In this document: positions 1-5,544 of the stretch, piece after piece
Layout: each line of letters starts with the position of its first letter
Numbering within the stretch: position 1 is the first letter of the stretch
Source: Gammaproteobacteria bacterium
Lineage (GTDB): Bacteria; Pseudomonadota; Gammaproteobacteria; GCA-001735895
Assembly: GCA_029882955.1 (NCBI GenBank)
Contig: JAOUJX010000192.1
Span: forward strand, 1 to 7,645
DNA length: 7,645 nucleotides
Reading direction: 5' to 3'
Program-made: the position numbers and the translations under genes
The notes under the pieces: model-generated
The model's database searches: none
Told to the model about the DNA's origin: nothing
Seen by the model: the letters and a program-made list of their open reading frames with translations, nothing else

Positions 1-441
1 AATCAGCTGGCCTGAACTTAGTCAATAAATGCTGAGGTTTATCAAGATGGGCTTGGCAAAAAATGGACTTTTCTGCTATTCACTCAAGATGCCTGTAACG
101 AACAATGCCGCTCGAACTTATACTACATGAGGCAGATTAGAACGCTGCTTGGTCGGGATGCAGGGCGTCTGCAAAACGTTTTGATCTCCTCTGTCGCTAT
201 AGATCAGACGATGCTGACGTTTCTAAAGGAATACCCAGATTTCGTAGTAATCGACAAGTTCAAAGATAATAAGCTGCTTAACCAGTTTGCGGATGAGGAG
301 GGGGTAGCGGTTGGACTAGCGCCGCGTCTTTATCTGGTAGACCCCGATCAAAATTATATGATGATTTATCCGGCACAAATTGACGAATACCGTGTTCTTG
401 AGGATATTCGGAAATTGATGAAGCTATCGCAAATCGGCTAG
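1..441 (+). CDS. SCO-like / thioredoxin-fold cytochrome oxidase assembly protein, 3' part, apparently frameshifted
   Basis: This is the C-terminal part of a membrane-anchored, thioredoxin-fold protein of the type found beside ctaA/ctaB in gammaproteobacterial oxidase clusters. The family is usually annotated as hypothetical or SCO1/SenC-like, with a presumed role in copper delivery or thiol reduction during oxidase assembly. Frame 1 from base 22 to the TAG at 439-441 reads through KKWTFLLF, a CNEQC (CxxxC) motif with Cys codons at 94-96 and 106-108, and then MRQIRTLLGRDAGR, which is characteristic of this family. The end carries the usual APRLYLVDPDQNYMMIYP strand-turn. Frame 1 has stops at 13-15 and 19-21. 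Frame 2 upstream reads ISWPELSQ before a stop at 26-28, which looks like the missing preceding family sequence, so one base seems lost near 22-27. The ATG at 127 would start downstream of the CxxxC and is unlikely to be the true start. The gene is truncated by the window edge. The family assignment is firm; the exact function is inferred. Confidence 0.7.
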
Positions 442-451
442 GGTTGGTTGT

Positions 452-480
452 TTGATATTAAAGTGTAAAGTCTGTATAAA
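452..480 (+). promoter_or_regulatory. Candidate sigma-70 promoter for ctaB
   Basis: TTGATA at 452-457 and TATAAA at 475-480 are separated by 17 bases, and each matches the consensus hexamer in 5 of 6 positions. A transcript would start near 487, about 30 bases before the ctaB start codon. It lies just after the stop of the upstream SCO-like gene, so ctaB could be transcribed independently of that damaged gene. Predicted from sequence only. Confidence 0.5.
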
Positions 481-492
481 GGCCGCCTTTAT
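476..492 (+). repeat. Short perfect hairpin in the ctaB leader
   Basis: ATAAAGG (476-482) and CCTTTAT (486-492) form a 7-bp stem with a CCG loop. It overlaps the -10 and predicted start site of the candidate ctaB promoter, so it may be a DNA palindrome more than an RNA structure. There is no U-tract, so it is not a terminator. Function unknown. Confidence 0.35.
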
Positions 493-517
493 CGATATAT
501 GAACCGGCAACGCAATT

Positions 518-1420
518 ATGAGCTCTCTGACCTTCCCGACCTGGTCGCGATACTATAATTTGACCAAGCCGAAAGTGGTATTCCTCATCGTCTTTACGGC
601 GATGGTTGGCATGTTGCTGGCGGCTGATGGTGCGGTACCTCTGGATATTTTTGTTTTCGGGTTGCTCGGTATAGGTTTTGCTGCAGCTTCCGGTGCAGCC
701 ATCAATCATGTGGTTGATGAGCATATTGACCGGATCATGGAAAGAACCAGAAATCGGCCGCTGGTCAGCGGAGAGCTAGGTCAGAAAAATGCTTTGATAT
801 TCGCGTTATCGCTGGGTGTATTCGGTATCGCGTTGATAGTCGCATTTGTTAACCTGCTAACAGCCGTATTGACCTTCTTTTCGCTGGTCGGTTATGCGCT
901 GATTTACACCATGTTTCTAAAGCGTGCGACACCTCAGAATATCGTGCTTGGTGGTGCTGCGGGTGCTGCTCCGCCATTATTGGGCTGGACCGCGGTTACC
1001 GGCCAGGTAGAAACCGAAGCTCTGCTGCTATTTTTGATTATCTTCATCTGGACTCCTCCGCATTTCTGGGCGCTGGCTATACGTCGCCGGGAAGAATATG
1101 CAAAGGCAGATATTCCAATGCTACCGGTCACGCATGGAGTGGATTTCACCAAGATGCAAATCCTGCTCTATACCATATTATTATTTATTGTGACGCTCAT
1201 GCCGTTCATTATTCAAATGAGTGGTTTGATTTATCTAGCAGGCGCGGTTTCGCTTGGCATAGGGTTTATGTATTACGCGATTAAGCTTTATCGTGAGAAA
1301 GAGCCGAATGTGATCGCGATGAAGACCTTTGGTTATTCGATTTTTTATCTGAGTGTTTTATTTGCCTTCTTTCTAGCGGACCATTACGTACGATTGATCA
1401 TTAGAGAATACTTTCTTTGA
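518..1420 (+). CDS. ctaB: Protohaem IX farnesyltransferase (haem O synthase)
   Basis: This integral inner-membrane UbiA-family prenyltransferase adds a farnesyl group to haem B to make haem O, the precursor of the haem A of aa3 oxidase. The 300-residue length is typical. The first Asp-rich motif is N63-x3-D67-x3-D71, followed by the family signature MERTRNRPL (about 74-82). The second is YAKADIPMLPV, with Y194 and D198. The conserved N-terminal LTKPKVV (15-21) and the FIWTPPHFWALAI helix are present, along with about nine hydrophobic segments. The ATG at 518 gives a family-like N-terminus but has no clear Shine-Dalgarno sequence. The stop is 3 bases from that of the convergent DUF2970 gene, and no terminator lies between them. 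The gene could equally be named cyoE; the aa3 oxidase genes next door favour ctaB. ctaA, its usual partner gene, is not adjacent. Confidence 0.96.
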   Translation: MSSLTFPTWSRYYNLTKPKVVFLIVFTAMVGMLLAADGAVPLDIFVFGLLGIGFAAASGAAINHVVDEHIDRIMERTRNRPLVSGELGQKNALIFALSLGVFGIALIVAFVNLLTAVLTFFSLVGYALIYTMFLKRATPQNIVLGGAAGAAPPLLGWTAVTGQVETEALLLFLIIFIWTPPHFWALAIRRREEYAKADIPMLPVTHGVDFTKMQILLYTILLFIVTLMPFIIQMSGLIYLAGAVSLGIGFMYYAIKLYREKEPNVIAMKTFGYSIFYLSVLFAFFLADHYVRLIIREYFL

Positions 1421-1423
1421 TTT

Positions 1424-1660
1424 CTAGTTGCTACCAGTGACATGCATTACTATTTGCACCACTGTTACGATAGTGCAGATAAATAACAGGCCGAATAACA
1501 GGCCAATTCCTATAAAGTGAAAAACCTTGCCGTGCTTGAAATCGCGCTCCCGGTTTGCGTTGCTCTGCACACCGATAAATGCCGATAGTGTGCTTTTTAG
1601 TAATTGCCAGAAAGTAATAACAACTATTTCCTCTTCATTGTTTTCGGTTGATTCTGTCAA
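1424..1660 (-). CDS. DUF2970 family small membrane protein
   Basis: This 78-residue protein belongs to the DUF2970 family (Pfam PF11174), small single-pass membrane proteins often encoded near cytochrome oxidase genes; their function is not established. The family core is clear: LLKSTLSAFIGVQS (20-33), then NRERDFKHGK (36-45), then one hydrophobic helix at about 47-72. The N-terminus is acidic (TESTENNEEE). The start is TTG at 1660-1658, supported by a GAGGA on the minus strand (1671-1667) 7 bases upstream. The ATG at 1673-1671 is out of frame. The gene runs against the oxidase genes: it is convergent with ctaB (3 bases between stops) and divergent from ctaC across 370 bases. A role in oxidase assembly or stability is inferred from location only. 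Confidence 0.85.
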   Translation of the reverse strand: MTESTENNEEEIVVITFWQLLKSTLSAFIGVQSNANRERDFKHGKVFHFIGIGLLFGLLFICTIVTVVQIVMHVTGSN

Positions 1661-1720
1661 GACTTTTCCTCATTGCTATTGCCGGTAAGAATACTTTATT
1701 CGTCATAGAGTTGCTTGCTG

Positions 1721-1742
1721 TTTACTCGCTATTTACTAGCTA
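1721..1742. repeat. 11-bp tandem direct repeat
   Basis: TTTACTCGCTA (1721-1731) is followed directly by TTTACTAGCTA (1732-1742), differing at one base, and then by a partial third copy, TTTA. The 11-base period is about one helical turn, so the copies present the same DNA face. It could be a regulator site or chance in AT-rich DNA. Confidence 0.5.
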
Positions 1743-1749
1743 TTTAGGG

Positions 1750-1776
1750 TTAGATTGACGGTTAAAACCGGTCTAA
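1750..1776. promoter_or_regulatory. Imperfect dyad, candidate operator
   Basis: The outer arms TTAGA (1750-1754) and TCTAA (1772-1776) and the inner arms CGGTT (1759-1763) and AACCG (1766-1770) form two nested inverted repeats. The gaps between them are unequal (4 and 1 bases), which suits a protein site less well than a strict palindrome. It abuts the FNR-like box. No regulator is identified. Confidence 0.3.
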
Positions 1777-1790
1777 TTGACGTGGATCAA
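1777..1790. promoter_or_regulatory. FNR/ANR-like binding box
   Basis: TTGAC-GTGG-ATCAA matches the FNR/ANR consensus TTGAT-N4-ATCAA at 9 of 10 defined positions. FNR-type proteins respond to oxygen loss and control respiratory genes, so a site upstream of a terminal oxidase operon makes sense. Its centre is about 110 bases upstream of the start predicted from the TATAAT at 1885, not at the usual -41.5 activation position. It could act on an unseen promoter, on DUF2970 or as a repressor site. Confidence 0.45.
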
Positions 1791-1884
1791 CATGGAGGAG
1801 TGGTTTGGTCTGAGATTATGATAGACAGTGGGGGGGTATATTGTTTTTTTATCACTGTTATCTAGCCTTTCGATTTAAAGACTG

Positions 1885-1890
1885 TATAAT
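1885..1890 (+). promoter_or_regulatory. Candidate -10 element for the ctaC operon
   Basis: This is a perfect TATAAT hexamer in the ctaC upstream region. No good -35 hexamer is visible 16-18 bases upstream (1861-1868 reads TCTAGCCT), so an activator may be needed. Transcription from here would start near 1897 and give a leader of about 134 bases before ctaC. Confidence 0.4.
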
Positions 1891-2030
1891 CCGTGCGTGA
1901 TTTTTCCGCGCCATTTATAAAAAATAAACTATGAGTGGCTTTGTTAATTTTTGAATACCAGCAGTTTTTGTCTCGACAACTTCCTTCTGATGTTGCGGGA
2001 TAAAGTTTATGAAATTATTGGGGGATAATA

Positions 2031-3164
2031 ATGACATTTAACAAAATGTCCGGGCGCCTGCCTGCGACAATAACCAGTGTTATGTCTATGCTATTTATAT
2101 CGTCGGCACAGGCTGACTACGCGTTAAACATGACTCAGGGGGTAACCCCTATTAGCCGTGAGATTTTCAGTCTCCATATGATTGTTTTCTGGATATGTGT
2201 CGCAATCGGCGTCGTGGTTTTTCTGACAATGGCCTGGTCGATCCTGCATCATAGAAAGTCCAAGGGTGCGGTAGCCGCTAATTTCCACGAAAGCACAACC
2301 GTCGAAATTGTCTGGACAGTTGTCCCTCTACTTATTTTAATCGCCATTGCCATACCAGCGACAGGAACTCTGCTCGACCTGGAAGATGCCGAAACCGATG
2401 CCGAAGTAACGGTGCAGGTGACCGGTATTCAGTGGAAATGGAAATATAACTACGTTGACGAAGGCGTCGAATTTATTAGCTCACTGGCACAAAGTAGCCG
2501 TGATGTCATCAAGGATCCAACGGGCAATGAAAATTACCTGCTGGAGGTCGATGAGCCTATTGTTTTGCCGATAAACAAAAAAATCCGCTTCCTGTTTACC
2601 TCTGATGATGTCATCCACGCCTGGTGGGTTCCTGCACTGGCAGTTAAGCAGGACGCTAACCCTGGCTTCATTAACGATTCATGGGCGATCATAGAAGAGC
2701 CGGGCACTTATCGCGGTCAGTGTGCCGAACTTTGCGGTAAAGACCACGGCTTCATGCCTATCGTAGTCGAAGCCGTTACTGAAACAGAATACAAGCAGTG
2801 GATTGCCGCTAAGAAATCGGAAGCAGCAGCGATAGCCGCATCGGCTGACAAAGAGTGGGCTATGCAGGATCTGCTCGCCAAGGGTGAAGCGGTCTATCAG
2901 GCTAACTGTGCCGCATGTCACGGCCCAACGGGCGCCGGTATTCCTGGGGTATTCCCGGCGATGACGAGTAGTCCGGTCGTAACTGGCGATGTCGCAGGAC
3001 ACGTCGATATCGTTATGAATGGTCGTTCGGGTACTGCGATGGCAGCTTATAAAGGTCAGCTCAGCGATGTAGATCTCGCTGCAGTCATTACCTTCGAAAG
3101 AAACAGTTTAGGCAATAGCATGGGTGACACTGTTCAGCCATCGGCCATCAAGAATGCAAGATAA
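2031..3164 (+). CDS. ctaC: Cytochrome c oxidase subunit II with C-terminal cytochrome c domain
   Basis: Subunit II takes electrons from cytochrome c through its periplasmic CuA centre and passes them to haem a in subunit I. A signal peptide is likely cleaved after SSAQA (residue 28). Two membrane helices follow at about 46-69 and 91-113. The cupredoxin domain has the aromatic segment IQWKWKY (133-139). The CuA ligands are H196 (in HAWW) and C231-A-E233-L-C235-x3-H239-x2-M242. A fused class I cytochrome c domain occupies about 285-365, with haem-binding C293-A-A-C296-H297 and probable axial Met337. The 377-residue length is that of the fused form. The ATG at 2031 has GGGGG at 2020-2024 as a ribosome binding site; the in-frame ATG at 2046 is less well placed. 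It heads the operon, and ctaD follows after 12 bases. Confidence 0.97.
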   Translation: MTFNKMSGRLPATITSVMSMLFISSAQADYALNMTQGVTPISREIFSLHMIVFWICVAIGVVVFLTMAWSILHHRKSKGAVAANFHESTTVEIVWTVVPLLILIAIAIPATGTLLDLEDAETDAEVTVQVTGIQWKWKYNYVDEGVEFISSLAQSSRDVIKDPTGNENYLLEVDEPIVLPINKKIRFLFTSDDVIHAWWVPALAVKQDANPGFINDSWAIIEEPGTYRGQCAELCGKDHGFMPIVVEAVTETEYKQWIAAKKSEAAAIAASADKEWAMQDLLAKGEAVYQANCAACHGPTGAGIPGVFPAMTSSPVVTGDVAGHVDIVMNGRSGTAMAAYKGQLSDVDLAAVITFERNSLGNSMGDTVQPSAIKNAR

Positions 3165-3176
3165 GGGGAGTTATTA

Positions 3177-4763
3177 ATGACAACTGCAACTACACATGAC
3201 GACGCTCACGACGATCATGGGCCTGCCAAGGGGCTGATGCGTTGGGTTACCACGACCAACCATAAAGATATCGGTACGCTATACCTGTGGCTGGCATTTA
3301 TTATGCTACTCACCGGTGGAAGCATGGCGATGGTGATCCGTGCTGAATTGTTCCAACCGGGATTACAGTTTGTAAAACCCGAGTTCTTTAACCAGATGAC
3401 AACCATGCATGGTTTGATCATGGTGTTCGGTGCAATTATGCCCGCCTTCGTCGGTCTCGCTAACTGGCTGATTCCAATGCAAATTGGTGCACCTGATATG
3501 GCATTACCGCGCATGAACAACTGGAGCTTCTGGATACTGCCTTTTGCTTTCACTATGCTGGCCAGTACCTTGTTAATGGAAGGTGGTGCTCCGGCATTCG
3601 GTTGGACATTCTACGCGCCGTTATCGACCACTTTTGCGCCAGACAGCACTGACTACTTCATCTTTGCTGTGCATTTAATGGGTATTTCTTCAGTCATGGG
3701 CGCGATCAATGTCATCGCTACTATATTGAATATGCGCGCCCCTGGCATGACGTTGATGAAAATGCCATTGTTCGTCTGGACCTGGTTGATTACCGCCTAC
3801 CTGTTAATTGCCGTTATGCCGGTACTGGCTGGTGCGGTTACCATGATGCTGACAGATCGTCATTTTGATACATCATTTTTTGATGCCGCTGGTGGCGGTG
3901 ACCCGGTTATGTTCCAGCATATATTCTGGTTCTTCGGGCATCCTGAAGTTTATATTATGATCCTGCCTGCATTCGGTATTATCTCTGCGATCGTACCTAC
4001 CTTTGCGCGCAAGCCATTGTTTGGTTACAGCTCTATGGTTTACGCCTCTGCTTCTATCGCAATCCTGTCTTTCATGGTATGGGCGCATCATATGTTCACC
4101 ACCGGAATGCCGGTTGCAGGTGAGCTGTACTTTATGTATGCCACCATCCTGATTTCGGTTCCAACCGGTGTTAAGGTCTTTAACTGGGTTTCTACTATGT
4201 GGAAGGGGTCGATGACTTTCGAAACTCCCATGCTCTGGGCACTTGGCTTCATCGTCATGTTCACTATTGGTGGCTTCTCGGGTTTGATGCTGGGTGTCGC
4301 ACCGGTTGATACGCAATATCACGATACTTATTTTGTTGTTGCACACTTCCATTATGTGTTGGTAACGGGTGCCTTGTACTCAATTATTGCAGCATTCTAT
4401 TACTGGGTGCCAAAGTGGACTGGTAACATGTATAGCGAAACTCACGGTAAGATTCACTTCTGGTGGTCGACCATTTCCGTGAATGTATTGTTCTTCCCGC
4501 AGCACTTTGTCGGACTGGCGGGTATGCCTCGACGTATCCCTGATTACTCCTTACAGTTTGCAGAGTTCAATGCTATTTCGAGCATCGGCGGCTTCGCTTT
4601 TGGTCTGGCGCAGGTGTATTTCTTATACATCATCATAAAGACTATTAAAGGTGGCGAAAAAGCTACTGATAAGGTTTGGGAAGGCGCGACTGGGCTGGAG
4701 TTCGAAGCATTACCTTCGCCAGCACCGTATCATAGTTTTGATACCGCACCCGAAATTAAGTAG
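3177..4763 (+). CDS. ctaD: Cytochrome c oxidase subunit I (aa3-type)
   Basis: This is the catalytic haem-copper subunit that reduces oxygen to water and pumps protons; it has about 12 membrane helices. The 528-residue length is normal. All metal ligands are visible: H78 and H392 for low-spin haem a, H390 for haem a3, and H255, H304 and H305 for CuB. Y259, in HPEVY, is the Tyr expected to be cross-linked to H255. The D-channel has D107 and N114 in its entry loop and E257 in HPEVY, which marks an A1-type enzyme. The K-channel has T330 and K333. The N-terminal tail is His/Asp-rich (residues 7-15). The start has a strong AAGGGGAG ribosome binding site 6 bases upstream. A strong hairpin follows 10 bases after the stop. 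Confidence 0.98.
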   Translation: MTTATTHDDAHDDHGPAKGLMRWVTTTNHKDIGTLYLWLAFIMLLTGGSMAMVIRAELFQPGLQFVKPEFFNQMTTMHGLIMVFGAIMPAFVGLANWLIPMQIGAPDMALPRMNNWSFWILPFAFTMLASTLLMEGGAPAFGWTFYAPLSTTFAPDSTDYFIFAVHLMGISSVMGAINVIATILNMRAPGMTLMKMPLFVWTWLITAYLLIAVMPVLAGAVTMMLTDRHFDTSFFDAAGGGDPVMFQHIFWFFGHPEVYIMILPAFGIISAIVPTFARKPLFGYSSMVYASASIAILSFMVWAHHMFTTGMPVAGELYFMYATILISVPTGVKVFNWVSTMWKGSMTFETPMLWALGFIVMFTIGGFSGLMLGVAPVDTQYHDTYFVVAHFHYVLVTGALYSIIAAFYYWVPKWTGNMYSETHGKIHFWWSTISVNVLFFPQHFVGLAGMPRRIPDYSLQFAEFNAISSIGGFAFGLAQVYFLYIIIKTIKGGEKATDKVWEGATGLEFEALPSPAPYHSFDTAPEIK

Positions 4764-4773
4764 ATTGGTTAGT

Positions 4774-4799
4774 TAACCCCCGGTAGTCTCCGGGGGTTA
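4774..4799 (+). promoter_or_regulatory. Strong intercistronic hairpin covering the likely ribosome binding site of the next gene
   Basis: AACCCCCGG (4775-4783) and CCGGGGGTT (4790-4798) pair perfectly around a TAGTCT loop, with one more T-A pair outside. The stem has seven G-C pairs. It begins 10 bases after the ctaD stop. No T-tract follows (TATAAATG), so it is not a normal intrinsic terminator. The only purine-rich stretch before the next start codon (ATG 4805) is GGGGG at 4792-4796, inside the 3' arm; ctaC also uses a GGGGG. The stem could block the 3' end of ctaCD mRNA from decay, cause partial termination, or limit initiation on the small gene and coupled ctaG. Confidence 0.7.
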
Positions 4800-4804
4800 T
4801 ATAA

Positions 4805-4942
4805 ATGAAAAATAATAGTCAACATAATAATGAACAGGTTGAGAGAGAACGTAAATCTCGACTCAAGATCGTCGTGATTGCGCATTTATTAATTGCCGGG
4901 ACATTTTTCGCGGCGGCATTTTTCTGGGGTAACTTCGCGTGA
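4805..4942 (+). CDS. 45-residue single-pass membrane protein, translationally coupled to ctaG
   Basis: This short gene reads ATG at 4805 to TGA at 4940-4942. The N-terminus is polar and Asn/Gln-rich (MKNNSQHNNEQ), followed by a charged stretch (VERERKSRLK), then one hydrophobic helix at about 22-40 (IVVIAHLLIAGTFFAAAFFW) and the tail GNFA. This suggests a cytoplasmic N-terminus and one inner-membrane helix. Its stop overlaps the ctaG GTG start by 4 bases (GTGA), typical of coupled genes. Small proteins at this position are known from some oxidase operons as presumed assembly factors, but I do not recognise a named family, so that role is inferred. It is the best reading of the 175 bases between ctaD and ctaG. 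Confidence 0.7.
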   Translation: MKNNSQHNNEQVERERKSRLKIVVIAHLLIAGTFFAAAFFWGNFA

Positions 4943-5478
4943 GCGAGCAGTCCAGAAAGGTTATACCGCGAGCGCAGCTAGCAAAAATTGTTTTGATTCC
5001 GGTGCTGATGTTCGGTTTCGGGTTCGCGCTGGTACCTCTGTACGATGTATTTTGCGACATTACAGGGTTAAACGGCAAAACAGGGCGCATTGAAGTTTCG
5101 ACGGTCAATGCCAATGAAATTGATACTTCCAGAACCATCGAAGTTCGATTTCTGGCTAATACAGCGAGTGGTTTGCCCTGGAGTTTTGAGCCTATAGTCA
5201 GGAAGATGCAGGTTCATCCTGGTAAGGTCTACGAAGCTCAGTATCGGGTGAGAAGTTCTTCTGATGCAGAGACATTTGGACAGGCAATACCCAGTGTTTC
5301 ACCCGGGTTGGCGGCGCGGCATTTTAATAAAACGGAGTGTTTTTGTTTTAATGAGCAGAAACTCGCCGGGCGGGAAACACGAGATATGCCGTTACGATTT
5401 ATAATCGGCAATGATTTAGACGATAAAATAGAGCACATTACCCTTTCGTATACTTTTTTTAGTATCGACAAGAGTTGA
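4939..5478 (+). CDS. ctaG: Cytochrome c oxidase assembly protein, Cox11 family (CuB copper chaperone)
   Basis: This membrane-anchored copper protein inserts copper into the CuB site of subunit I. The protein has 179 residues, with one N-terminal helix at about 14-32 and a periplasmic immunoglobulin-like domain. Family signatures are VPLYDVFCDITGLNGKT (32-48), including C39, and the copper-binding C134-F-C136-F. The C-terminal strand ITLSYTFF is also typical. The start is GTG at 4939, overlapping the upstream small gene's stop; a weak GGGG at 4926-4929 precedes it, so expression probably depends on coupling. Its position between subunits I and III is the usual one in gammaproteobacteria. This is the Cox11-type CtaG, distinct from the unrelated Bacillus CtaG. 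Confidence 0.95.
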   Translation: MSEQSRKVIPRAQLAKIVLIPVLMFGFGFALVPLYDVFCDITGLNGKTGRIEVSTVNANEIDTSRTIEVRFLANTASGLPWSFEPIVRKMQVHPGKVYEAQYRVRSSSDAETFGQAIPSVSPGLAARHFNKTECFCFNEQKLAGRETRDMPLRFIIGNDLDDKIEHITLSYTFFSIDKS

Positions 5479-5544
5479 GAAAAACTTAAAAGACGAGTTA
5501 AATTGCGAGTAATCGAATTCAGGAAATTTAGAGAGAGATAATTC

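Larger units (their letters stand above)
1661..2030. other. 370-base intergenic control region between DUF2970 and ctaC
   Basis: I see no convincing gene here. The region separates divergent genes and is AT-rich. From left to right it holds the DUF2970 ribosome binding site (1667-1671), an 11-bp tandem repeat (1721-1742), an imperfect dyad (1750-1776), an FNR/ANR-like box (1777-1790), a G7 tract (1830-1836) followed by T7 (1844-1850), a consensus TATAAT (1885-1890), and a leader of about 130 bases with a small TTGTC-TC-GACAA palindrome (1968-1979). The ctaC ribosome binding site GGGGG is at 2020-2024. The amount of structure suggests that ctaC transcription is regulated, perhaps by oxygen. 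Confidence 0.7.

Noticed and set aside
499..558. 19-codon frame from ATG 499 overlapping the ctaB start
   Set aside because: It has no ribosome binding site and overlaps the ctaB start in another frame; the ctaB ATG at 518 gives the family N-terminus.
1931..2028. Tiny upstream frames in the ctaC leader: ATG 1931 (7 codons) and ATG 1990 (12 codons, stopping 2 bases before ctaC)
   Set aside because: Neither has a ribosome binding site or a recognisable leader-peptide pattern. The second is interesting by position only, because its stop lies beside the ctaC start.
3873..4352. 159-codon open frame on the minus strand within ctaD
   Set aside because: It lies wholly opposite ctaD, which has all catalytic residues. 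The translation is rich in His, Arg and Asn with no domain, as expected from an antisense shadow.
4774..4799. Reading the ctaD-distal hairpin as a full transcription terminator
   Set aside because: The stem is followed by TATAAATG instead of a T-tract, and ctaG and ctaE belong to the same operon and have no clear promoter of their own.
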